Shown here piece by piece: positions 34,100-44,474 of a stretch of 64,000 nt of DNA (position 1 is the stretch's first letter; the number at the start of each line of letters is the position of its first letter). A program made the translations under genes and the position numbers. The DNA comes from Penicillium oxalicum (taxonomy: Eukaryota; Ascomycota; Eurotiomycetes; Eurotiales; Aspergillaceae): positions 1,798,001 to 1,862,000 of the forward strand of contig NC_064656.1 of the NCBI RefSeq assembly GCF_001723175.1, read 5' to 3'. A model generated the notes under the pieces. That model saw only the letters and a program-made list of their open reading frames with translations, was not told the DNA's origin and did not search any database.

Positions 34100-35000
34100 G
34101 TCGCTCTGTTAGTAAGTATCGCGGCTAGTAGCTTTTAGGACTATTTTAGTTTAATACCTTCTAATAGTTTATACCTATTTATTATTTTAGATAAGGCGTC
34201 TTTCAGAGTTCGTATTACTCTCTTAATCGCCCTATTCGCCTACGGGTTATATACCGAAATTAAATAGTATCGACGCGGTACGATTTCAAAAAATTTCGTA
34301 TTTCCGAACGTATTTTAGGACTAAAATTAATAATAATCTCCTAAGGTACCCTATACCTAGATAATATCCTCCTAAACGAATCCGGTAGCGCTTTTACTAT
34401 CTACCTTCTAGAGAATCCTTGCTTCTAGCTACCTACTAGCTAAATCTCTTACTTAGATAACTCCTTTTTAACCTTCCTCGTTAGGTAGCGGGTAGTATTA
34501 ATATACTATTTCTCCTAGATTCGTATCGGTCTTACGCTTCCGTAGGTTTATATAGTCTAACAGGATCACGCGCCTAGTATTCGAAGTATACGCGCACAAA
34601 TTTCGTAGTCTCGTTATATTCCTAACTAATAGTACCGCGTAGCTAATAGGTTATAAGTAGCTTCGCGGCCTTTATAGCCTAATTCTTTATATAAGCGCTA
34701 TAGCGTCTCTTTTCGTATCCTAATATCGTCTAAAACCCTTCGTATAATTAGCTCTCTGCTATACCCTCTATAAAATAGATATCGATCTTAGACTATAAAT
34801 CTTAAAGCCTTTTTCTTAAATATGCTAAATTTACTACGAGATATCTTAGCGGGCCTATATAGTATCGTTAAGAACCTTACAATTTTCTGATTCTTCTAAA
34901 TATAATCCGTCCAGAATTTCTGTATTAATAGTCGTTTCTTCTACAGAAGAAATCTCCTAAGAAACAGGAATTTCAACAGAAACTATAGTTTCTACTAGGG
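34100..35000 (-). pseudogene. Element 1 integrase relic
   Basis: On the minus strand around 34,170-34,270 the reading ISVYNP, ANRAIKRVIRTLKDAL, then NRYKLLEG matches the region around the third catalytic residue of gypsy integrase (normally YNPQANGxxERGH), with G-to-A damage (R for G, K for E). Borders are approximate and there are many stops. Confidence 0.65.
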
Positions 35001-35899
35001 AAACCGTAACGCGAAGATAAGAGATTTTAGCTACGATAAATTTATTAATATCTCTCTCCTTTTCTTACTCTTCTATTTCTTTAGGCGTAGCGGGCTTCCT
35101 AGATAGGCTATTAGCGGTACTATTTTTCGTCCTAGGAATATACTTTATATCAAAATCGAAGAGCCGAATCTAAGTAAGCTATCGCGTTACTAAGGCCCTA
35201 GGTAAGTCTAAAGCTAGTCGATTTAACTACGTAACTAGTATATTAGTATTAGTTTCTAATATAAACCTTACCCTGTATAGCTAATACCGTAGCTTTTTAA
35301 ACGCCTTTATTACTCCTCGATATTCTAATTTTCTAGTATCGTATATTTGCTCTGATTTGACTAAACCCTAACTCGTATCGTGCTACTCGTCGTACCCCTT
35401 CTCTTTTCTGTATCAAAACGCTACCCTATCCTATTTTTAACGCGTCTACTATAAGCGTTAGGTCTAAGATTCTAGCTATAATCGACTAGTATAACCGCCG
35501 AAAACTATATAGTATCTCCTTAATCTTCTTAAAGATTCTATTTATTATTACCCTAATCGAATATCGTATCCTTCCGTAATATCGTATATAATGGCGCTAT
35601 AATATACTAAAAATCCTTTACTAGAATTCGAAAGTAGACCGCAAGACTAACAAAAGAGCGTACCTTATCGCGATTAATAGGGACCGGCTAGTCGGCTAAC
35701 TTAGAAATTTTCCGCTTATTAGGTCTGCGCCCGTTAGAATCGTATACCTAGCCTATAATTTCAAGGCCGGATATTATAAGTTACGATTTTTCTGCAGAAA
35801 CTCTCGCTCCTGTAAGTTCTAAAAGGTACAGGGTCTTATCTAGATTTTGTATATATTCTAAGATAAACCTCCTAATCCCTAGTCTTGCAAACTCGTTAT

Positions 35900-36700
35900 T
35901 ATACTAGGTCTTAGGTCCTTTAACCGGAATATTATCTATAAAAGGTTTAGTAATATACAGAATATTAGCTAGGATCTATATAACTACTCTTTAGAATTAC
36001 GGTACAGAATTCGAAGCCCTTATAATAATATAGTCTGCCTTAGTAAACCGATCGGGGTCTGAATCGCTATTATATTTCGATCGCGACTATCTAGAGTTAT
36101 CTAGTTATACCCGGAAAATAGATTAATAGCGGACGATATTACTATACCTAAAATTCTTTAACGAATTCGTCCGTATTAGGGGCATATTCGTATCTCGCAC
36201 TATTACTTTGTTAATATATATTATAGCGTTTACTATACGATATTTTCTATTCTTCTTACGTACCAAAAACTAAGGATTTCGGTAGGGACTATCGCAATAT
36301 TCTAGGACCCCTTTTTGCAATCTTTCCTGTAATATCTCTTTAACTACACCTTTTAGCGCTAGCGGGATTCGAAATCTAGGATACTACTAGGCCTTATACC
36401 GAATCGTCTTAATACGTTATAGCGGTATTACTTCCGGGAAAATCAAAGATATATAGGACTAATCCTACGCAAAATAACCTTCTCTTTTAAATAGCATCTC
36501 GCGTAATAATCCTTTTTCTTTCGGCAGAAGATCCTTTCTAATTAACATTTTCTGCTCCCTTTTAGGTATTAGACGCGCACCTCTTAATCGTAGAGATCCG
36601 CGGTATCAGTATTATTAAATTCACTTTTAATATCAGACGCGCGATATTTAGTAAAGTATTTCTTTTCGCAGATTTCCTTCTAATTCGCATAACTAGTTAG
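35900..36700 (-). pseudogene. Element 1 reverse transcriptase relic
   Basis: On the minus strand around 36,150-36,260 the reading KYRIVNAIIYINKVIVRDTN, then MPLIRTN and a stretch resembling the LFSGYDQ motif (read as LI.YFPGIT) matches the front of gypsy-type reverse transcriptase (consensus YRxVNAxxxxNxVTIRDAxLP). Stops are RIP-type. Borders are approximate. Confidence 0.65.
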
Positions 36701-39700
36701 TACTAATCTACCGTTTTCGGTCGCGTTAACTAGTTTAATCTTGTCCGCTACTCTTTTAAACAAAGTATAAACCGGCACACCTATACCCGTAGGGTTAGGG
36801 CTCGGATTTATAGTCAAAAGATACCTTAGTCGTAGAAATCTTATAGCAATATCCTGCGGCTATCTACGCGGAATCTTATAGTTATAGCTAAATCTTAATT
36901 TATCTAAAATTTTTAATATCTTTCCGTCTCTTATATTTTCAAATATTTTTAGTGCTTTTGTAGCGTTTTCAGAGGGCACTATTAAAATATATAGTAAATT
37001 ATAGCCTATTTTTAGCGTCGGCGTCTTATTTATTATACCGGAAGTATCGCTGATTAGGCTTCCGGATATCCTAAAAAATCTACCTCCGTATTCGCAGGTT
37101 CTGCAAAATCTTTAGGCATAGCTAGTGCTCCTAGACCGAAGTTTTCTTACTCGGAGAATATACCGAAAAGACTACTATTTTAACAGAACATTAATTTTCT
37201 CCGTAGTAGAAGCTATTATATCGCGTAACTAGATTCGTCCTAGGAGAATCTCTGCTATATAATCCTTTATAATTATATAGTAAGAGTACGTTATAATATC
37301 GCCGATTAAAATAGGTAAGCCTTCCGTAACTCCGTAAAAGGGACGCGTTCGGCTATTAATAGGCACTATATATAGCTTTGGATCTTTTCGAATATCAAGG
37401 TTTAATATGCGTGCCGTTTCTAGGGAAATAAGATTAACTAATAATCCCTAATTAATCGTAGCTTTAAGCTTATACCTATACACGTACACCTTTGTACGCA
37501 AGAGCCCTCTAGTATATTCCTTAACCGTACCCGAATTTCGCGGCGCAGAGATTCGCACCGATCTCCTAAGATCCTACACCCGCGCGGTTACTTATCACTT
37601 TTGCAACTCGCTAAGTAGCAGCGAAGTATACAGGCGTAGTAGTATTCGTAGCATCCGTAGTAATTATAGGCACCGAAGGTTCGAAGGAATTCGTAATATT
37701 TCTGACTTAGCTACGCAGTTACGGTAATATAAATATTAGATTACCTAGTATAATCGTAGGCGGTATAGGAATAGCTAGCAATTTTCTAGCAATTTCTTCC
37801 TTATATTAGGTAGTAGCATCCGCGGAAGGTTTTAGGCGCTTTTAGATAGTCGACGAATTTCCCGGTCTAGACAGGTAAGCAGGCGTCGAAAATCTTACGT
37901 CTTGACTAGCTCTCTAGGTCTGACTACCCTAGTCTTAGATTTCTTCTACAGAAGAATCTCGCGGCTAACCGTTTAGTTAGCGATCCGTTCCCGCCTATAA
38001 ATTTCTTCTGTAGAAGAAATTCGCAAAGGGGCTAGTACTATATCCGCTATTATATCGTCTTTATTAATAGTCGCTAGACGGTATCTGCTCGGACGTATAC
38101 TACGCACTTTCGCATAATTTCTAGACTGGTTAGAGCGCTTACGACCAGCTAGTTATCTATTAATAGCAAAGACTTCTCCCTTGTATATTTCGTCTTCGCT
38201 CCCTTCTAATCCTTCGAAATTAGCGTCTTTTCTAAGAGAAATCCCTACTAAATCTACCTAAGTAGTATAAATTTGCGGAGTGTAGTAAGAATAGACCCCT
38301 AAATATAATTAAGGCGTAGTAATAGTAGAGATAGCGTTAACGCTTACGCGTTAACTCTTCTACTACTAGTACTAGTCCGGAACTATATCCTTCTAAAATT
38401 AGTTACCTCTCTTACGCGCCTCCGGTCTATTCTTACTAACCCTTCCGAGTACTACCCGATTTAGTTTATTCCGGTAGTATAGTCCTTTATTTTGTATACT
38501 TAGATAGACAGGACAACCGGTTACCTAATACCCTTTATTCCTATACTAGTAGTAACTATCAGATATCTATCTTGTAGGTATATAAGCAGGTTATTTCGGT
38601 TATTATTTTTCGCGATTAGGTCTAAACTAAGACTCTCTGTTTATCGGTAGCCTTCGCTAGTCTTTAATAACCTTTAGTATATTTACCGACAGACCGTTAA
38701 AAGCTTTCGTTAAACTTTCTAAATCCTGTCCTCTTAGAGAGCTGTATTCTTAATCGCAGAACCTCTATTTTTCGGAGTATGTTATTTTCTGTCCCTTATA
38801 CGATTTTTCTCTAGAATCCGCGTAGACCTAGATTCCTTTCTCGGGCACTACGTAGCCTATCGCGAGATCGTAATCCTTCTAGTCCTAATTCAGATCCCTA
38901 GTAGCTTTTTCGATCTAATCGAAAGAGATCCGTCTTTTGCTCCTAGAAGGGTAGTTAATATTAATTTTCTCCTTCTTAATTAATTTCGATCTTAACTTTT
39001 CGGGTAGTCCTTCGATAAACTAAGTATATCGTTCTAAATCGCTAATATCTCCTCTCTTTACTAGATACGAGGAAACAGACGAAAAGGTAGTTAAGTATAC
39101 GTAAAAGTCGTCCTATTCGATACGATTCCTGCAGAAACTCTGTAGCTAGGTACGGTATAGGTAGCCTATAGGCTATCCGTATCGCGATACTAATCTTTAA
39201 AGTCCTAGAAAAACTCTTCCTTGTTCTTCGCTTACTAGTTAGCATTCGCCTTAACCTATATATACTATAGCTAACCGTAGTAATCTAGAAGGATCTCTAA
39301 AATTCGCGCGTTATTTCTTATATTATAGCGCTTATATATACGTTTAAAACTATCAAGAATTCTGATATATTTCTGCCTTCGAATCGTAGCGTACTAGGGG
39401 TCCCTAGCTTAGGTATAGTCCTAACTATATATCGCAAAGTTTGTATCTCTGAATTAGGCGTATAAACTTGCGTTAGTATCGGCGAAGGAGCTAGTCTCGG
39501 CGTAGTAGCGGACGGTAGCGGTACTCTCTCGCTAAACCCTTCAGGCGATCCTTAGCAGACTCAGAAGGGGCTCGATTACTAGGATCACGATAGGCATCGA
39601 AAGAGGTTATATTATAGGTATATCTAAAGATATTCTGTAGTTATTTAGTTATTCAGATTACGATAATTGCTTTAGCTTCGTAGGCTCTATCTAGTCCGGA

Positions 39701-40326
39701 TATTTTTAGGGTTTTTTAGGTATAATAGTATCTAGAGGGATATAGCAAGATTCGAAGGTAATTAACTCTTTAAATTTAACGAAGTCGTAAAATTAGTAGC
39801 TAGTCTAGATAGTAGCGCTATTCCTGATTCTTTTCGATTTTTCTTCTGGTTTTTCACTCTCTTCTTATAGCCGTTCCTTTCTTTTTTATCGCTTTTCGTC
39901 GTCCGTTTAGTATACGTTTTTCTCGTGTTTTCTTCTGCAGAAGAATTTTGTAACTACCGTTTTAGTGTAGTATTCTCTTCTAGTAAGATCGTTATATTAG
40001 CCGCCTATAGAAACCTTTCTAAAGCGATAAACTAACTCTATATAAAGTTCGGATAGACTAAGTTTATCTATTAATATAATTAGTCCGGAGATATTTTTAG
40101 TAATCGAATTAATATATCTCGATCCTCTTAGTATCGATCGGCTAATAATCCGCGAACGAGCTAGGTATACTAGTCGAACAAAGGTATAGTGTTAGCCGTA
40201 AGACCCTCGGTAGGAGCAGCCCCCTATATATAGCTAAAAGTCGCGTATTTAGCTATAATATAAGGTATTAGTTTCGAACAATAGTCTTAATTTCTCTTAA
40301 TTTTTCGTCAGGGTTAAACGCGTTGC

Positions 40327-40611
40327 CTACTTTTTCTGCAGAAAAGTGCAGAATTTCTTAATTATAGCGGTAGTCGTAATAGTAGCGGTCGTAGCGGTCG
40401 TAGTAGTCGTTCTAGTCGTCTTAGTCTTAGCAGTCTTAGTAGTAATCTTAGCAGCAATCTCAGTAGCAATCTTAGTAGTAATCTTAGCAGCAATCTTAGC
40501 AGCAATCTCAGCAGCAATCTTAGTAGTAATCTTAGCAGCAATCTTAGCAGCAATCTTAGCAGCAATCTTAGTAGCAATCTTAGTAGCAATCTCAGCAGCG
40601 GATCCTTTCAT
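40327..40611 (-). pseudogene. Element 1 gag amino terminus with 12-bp tandem repeats
   Basis: A 94-codon open frame just inside the right LTR starts MKGSAAEIATKIATKI and runs through an (A/T)AKI repeat encoded by tandem 12-bp units (AGCAGCAATCTT on the plus strand, about 40,446-40,600), then a Thr/Ala-rich stretch. Position after the 5' LTR suggests the start of gag. The frame survives because the repeat lacks stop-prone codons; it need not be functional. Confidence 0.5.
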
Positions 40612-40661
40612 AATCGCATCATAGGAATAGTATGGTCCTCTATCTTAGCCACCTTTATTAT

Positions 40662-40684
40662 AAAGCCCCTGCGTCGGTCACTAA
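40662..40684 (-). promoter_or_regulatory. Candidate tRNA primer-binding site of element 1
   Basis: Directly inside the right (5') LTR the minus strand reads TTAGTGACCGACGCAGGGGC. If TAG was TGG before RIP, TGGTGACCGACGCAGG would pair with a tRNA 3' end ending CCA. The tRNA is not identified. Confidence 0.35.
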
Positions 40685-41031
40685 TAAAGAAGGGAATGCT
40701 CACGGTAGTCTGATCTCACTAGACAGGTCGAGTTATAGAGGAACCAAACTAAACCTATAAGCACGCAAGTCCTGGAATCCTCCAAAGTAATCGTGAGATC
40801 CGATATCAGGTACTAAAGGCAGGAATCAAAAAAGTGTGATATTTCAAGTATAAGGAATCTGACTGTAAAGACTGTCCTGAATCCTCTGTCTAAACTGTTG
40901 TTCAAGTATAATAATGATGCCGGATCCCGTAAGCTAGGTCCTAGATAACCTTCCTCGGCGGTAAGGCTCTTAGGCATCTCCTACTACTGAATATCCGCCT
41001 TTAAGTACATACAACCGAATCCCCCACTACA
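40685..41031 (-). repeat. Element 1 right (5') LTR
   Basis: 347 bp direct copy of 30,213-30,558. Relative to the left LTR it has many C-to-T changes in CA context (for example GGCAGTC to GGTAGTC, CACCAGA to CACTAGA). The second CTAG of the target duplication follows at 41,032-41,035. Confidence 0.9.
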
Positions 41032-42568
41032 CTAGGTACTAAAGCTATCGTACCTAACGCCTTAAGCAGATAACTAGACTTTATTAAAGGGTTACCCGCT
41101 AATATTACACGAGATCGGCCTATATAGAAGGCCGCCCTAATAGCTATAAACGTAACTATTTAAAAGGTAGCTAAGGATAAGTAGTTAGCCGCGACTATTA
41201 ACTTCTTAGATATAGGAGTACTTCCTAATAATAAGCTCCTATCTAAGGTAGTAACTCGATACTCGGATTACCTCTCTATATAAGACTAGGAAGATACTAA
41301 TAACTACTAACTAATCTTTACGTATAATAATAGACTAAAAGTCCCCTACCTAGAACTAGTATTTAGGGATAATCTAGTTTAGGCCTTGCAATTACTCGCG
41401 AGTCCTTGGCTCGCGAGTTCGAGTCAGAAAGTCCGGCTCGCGAGCCGTACGACGGTAATATACTAGTAATCGAGCTAATCGAACCGCGAGTTTTTCTGGC
41501 TCGCTATATATAATAATAAATTACCGGCTCGATTTTATAATATCGTACGAGCGGGAAGACTCGCGAGTAATTTTCCGCGAGCTAGAAGTGCGAGCCGGCT
41601 CGCGAGTCGAGTCCAAAAAGCCGGCTCGCCGCGAGTAATTACAAGGTCTAATCTAGTTAATAAGATATACTTATAATATAGATATCTAGGATAGCTAGGC
41701 CTAAACGATAACTTAAGACCGAGAGCTTAGTAGCCCTAGATAAGAGCGGATATAGAGACCGCGGTATATAAGTACCCTTAGTACTAGGTTTCTTAGGGAT
41801 CAAAGAAGGCCCTAGAATAGGAAACGGCCTACTACTTAGTAACTAAAGGGATTAGGCCTTTCTAGAGGTAGGGGATCGACCTTATTAGACGACTACTAAT
41901 AATACTAAATAGTAATAGATAGATTATTATAGTAATCGACTACGTAACTAGATAGCCGGTAGCTAGAGCCATCCTAGAAGCTACGGAAGAAGCGCTTAGA
42001 ACCTTCCTCTACGAGGAAATCTTTATAAATTACGGAGCGCTACTTAAGATCCTCTCTAATAATAGTTTAAACCTCCTTTTAGGTATAGTTAGCTACTACC
42101 TAAACCTACTAAAAACTTAGTACTAGCTAACTACCCCTTACTACCCCTATACGAATAGGAAAGTAGAAAACCTTAATAGTCTACTTAGCTATATATTAAT
42201 AAAGTACCTTATAGAAAAGCTAATAAAGGCGTAGGATCTATACCCAGCGTAGGCGATCCTAGCTATATAGGTCTAGGAATACGTAGTAACTAGGTATAGC
42301 CTATTTTTTCTAGTTTATATAGCCTACTCCCGCTTACTAAGTAACGACCTAACAAAAGAACCCTTAGTATTCGCGAGACGAACTAAGAAGCTCTAGGATA
42401 TAAGTAACGCCTATACTAAAGCGAATAAGCTACTACTATCCTAAGCGATCCGGACTAATAGGATTAGGGATAGCTAGATAATAAAGACGAGCTTCGAAAA
42501 GGAGGATTAGGTCTTTATTTAGAATAAGTTAGTATAGAAATTCGAGAGTAAGTAGTTTAGACCCTTTG
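41032..42568 (+). mobile_element. Ty3/gypsy element A, part 2: RNase H end and integrase (RIP-mutated)
   Basis: Continues element A after the element-1 insertion: reading begins GTKAIVPDA then LSRR.DFIKGLPANI, the gypsy RNase H-integrase linker. Integrase core pieces follow near 41,900-42,060 (IIIVIDYVT, then ARAILEATEEALRTFLYEEI, then LLKILSNNSLN). A MITE interrupts it at 41,380. Homology to B stops at about 42,568, where B's LTR begins, so B was inserted within A's 3' coding part. CA/TG dinucleotides are nearly absent. Confidence 0.75.
41380..41650. mobile_element. hAT-type MITE, copy 2 (271 bp, long form)
   Basis: Ends TAGGCCTTGCAATTACTCG and TAATTACAAGGTCTA. A perfect 8-bp target duplication ATCTAGTT lies at 41,372-41,379 and 41,651-41,658. 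The matching empty site is in copy B (about 46,010-46,035, minus strand), proving the insertion. The long form carries an extra inner segment shared with copy 4. It keeps CA/TG steps in RIP-mutated surroundings. Confidence 0.88.
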
Positions 42569-42996
42569 TGATTCGAAGAGTAAAGAAAGGTTGATTTTTA
42601 AAGTATATCTATAGTATCTCTTAAATATCAGGTCTATAAGGATAGTCACAGGACTATATAGGGCCGAACGGGGGTATTCACGTAAGCTATAACTTACGTA
42701 ACTACCCTTCCGGGATCTTATCCTCTCCTACTTAGACTAAACTCGCCCTGAGCTTTAGGGTAATATAGTCTAAGCTTACTATCGCTCCGTTCGGTTATAT
42801 CCGTAGGTTCCCGCCTTAGTATATTTATATATATAGGGCAAAGTTAAAATAGTAGGGGTTTAATAAAGGAAAAGGTATAATATTATTTTTAGGTACTTAT
42901 AATTATCGCGTACGGCTAATAGTTACTAAAAGTTCCTATTAGAGTAGTCCGGGGGAATAAAGGATCCCTTATTATAAATATAGGTAAATTCCTCTA
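42569..42996 (-). repeat. Element B left (3') LTR
   Basis: 428 bp from TGATTCGAAGAGTAAAG to ATTCCTCTA. The inverted copy is 50,800-51,225 (about 426 bp) and a direct fragment is 49,982-50,133. It contains hairpins, such as CGTAAGCTATAACTTACG near 42,682. The end is fixed by the adjoining pyrimidine tract and by the matching inverted copy. Confidence 0.75.
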
Positions 42997-43099
42997 ATCG
43001 CTTCTTCTTCTCTTTATCCTTCTTCCTAATCCCTTCTAATACTATCTAGGTTATCCTATATATTTTAAGACTTTTTCCTAGGCTAGGTAGCTTACTCTA

Positions 43100-44474
43100 A
43101 GTCCGAACTAGACCTTTAAGTAGCTAATAGGTCTTTAGTTCCTCCTTATTCTCTTTCTAAGCTAGTAGCTAATCCTCCTACTAAATTCTCTCCTACTCTC
43201 CTTTATCTCCTCTCGTTCTTAACCTTCCTCTACTAGACGCTCTATTAAGCCCTCGGTAATCCGAGGGCTAGCTTATAAGCGATTAGGAGCTTTTAGAGTC
43301 TTATACTCCTATTCCGTCGTCTTCCCCTAAGCCTTCCCTTAGTAGCTCGGTCGAGTATTAGGTCTAGACCGCTTAGTCACGGATAGCTCTAGTATCAGGA
43401 AAAGGGCTATTATAGTAAAGTATACTCTAGCCTAGATTTTCGCGTATACGCGCAAGAAGGACTTTAATCCGAATATCGCGTAGACTAACAGGCTATAGAT
43501 AGGCTTAGGCCTTATAATTACTCGCGAGTTCGAGCTAGGAAGGCCGGCCCGCGGAAAATTACTCGCGAGCTAAGGACTCGCGAGTCGAGTCTAAAAAGCT
43601 AGCTCGCCGCGAGTAATTACAAGGTCTAGATAGGCTTAGATACCCGAGGGAACCCTCTAGCAAGCTAGTTTAAGACCGATTATATAAAGGACTCTTAGAC
43701 TAATAGCGCGCGGGTTCAAGATATAGACTAGAGAAACGATAATCCGAAGGATTATAGTACCCTAATAAAGGTTCGGGCGGCCTTTACCTAGTAGGTTAGT
43801 AAACCTACTCCTAACGGTACGGAGTACTAGTTATACGATAACTAAAATAGTCCGTTTAGTTCTTGCTATATTTTCGGGACCGCGTAGGAGGATCTATTAA
43901 GGGGCGGAGGCTATAGAAATTACTAATTTAATAGTAACGCGTTCTAGTACTCCTTATAGAGGAATAAGCTCCTCGATCCTTAGGTATAGGAGTATTATAA
44001 TAAGATATATCCTAATTACGTATTAGTTAAAGATAAAAAGATATATCTCCCTCTATTCGTCTACGTTTTCCTATACTAACCGTTAATAGCGCGATCTAAA
44101 GGGTAAGAAACAGGCTCGCGATAATAATAGCGGCGAGGGTAGCTCTAAGAAGAGGAAGGGCTAGGATACTAAGTCTAAGAAGAGGAAGGGTAAGGATAAG
44201 GCTAAGGATAATAGTACCTTCTTTAAGAATTTATAGCTATCTAGTCTCCTAAAGGATCCTTAGGTTTATAATAAAAACGACTTTATAGTCGCGTTAGAGG
44301 CCTATAAGGCGATTCTAGAGATAATCGCGGCTTTAGAGAGCGATCTTAAGATCCTAGAGGCGTACTTAGTCGAGAATAGATAGATTAAGCTTAAGGATAA
44401 TAATAACGATAATAATAATAATAGCGATAGTAATAATAACCTATTCGTCTCTATTAAGAAGCGTTTAGGGAAGT
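43100..44474 (+). pseudogene. Antisense extra reading frame between pol and 3' LTR of element B
   Basis: Plus-strand reading opposite to B's gag-pol. From about 43,780 to 44,110 every stop is TAG or TAA, as expected from CAG/CAA/TGG after RIP, and the rest reads as plausible protein, including an unbroken stretch at 43,990-44,076 (EYYNKIYPNYVLVKDKKIYL). After a frame change near 44,100 it continues basic (KKRKGKDKAKDNS), then NDFIVALEAYKAILEIIAAL, an Asn/Asp-rich run, and ends KKRLGK with TAA at 44,474. Upstream, near 43,440-43,700, similar coherent pieces occur around the MITE. No family recognised; the amino terminus is not located. The A-derived inverted copy retains the upstream part. Confidence 0.5.
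43506..43628. mobile_element. hAT-type MITE, copy 3 (123 bp)
   Basis: Ends TAGGCCTTATAATTACTCG and TAATTACAAGGTCTA. A perfect 8-bp target duplication GATAGGCT lies at 43,498-43,505 and 43,629-43,636. The inverted repeat arm at about 50,290-50,320 carries the uninterrupted site, confirming the borders. Confidence 0.88.

Larger units (their letters stand above)
30213..41031 (-). mobile_element. Ty3/gypsy LTR retrotransposon, element 1 (10.8 kb, nested in A)
   Basis: Complete but dead element between two direct LTRs (30,213-30,558 and 40,685-41,031), beginning TG(T/A)AAG-like and ending ACTACA or a RIP-altered form. It interrupts element A, whose two halves join perfectly when it is removed, leaving the duplicated CTAG. 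Orientation is minus: polypyrimidine next to the left LTR (complement of a polypurine tract), gag next to the right LTR, reverse transcriptase near 36.2 kb and integrase near 34.2 kb. No full frame survives; C-to-T and G-to-A changes have created many TAG/TAA stops. About 3.5 kb between integrase and the left LTR is unexplained, which is why the element is unusually long for gypsy. Confidence 0.88.

Noticed and set aside
40440..40600. CRISPR-like regular repeat
   Set aside because: Units of 12 bp are contiguous without spacers and encode a repetitive gag start; the genome is fungal.
42569..44474. A single 1.9-kb LTR for element B
   Set aside because: The pyrimidine tract at 42,998-43,040 and the matching purine tract at 50,761-50,795 place the LTR edge at about 42,996, leaving a separate extra region.
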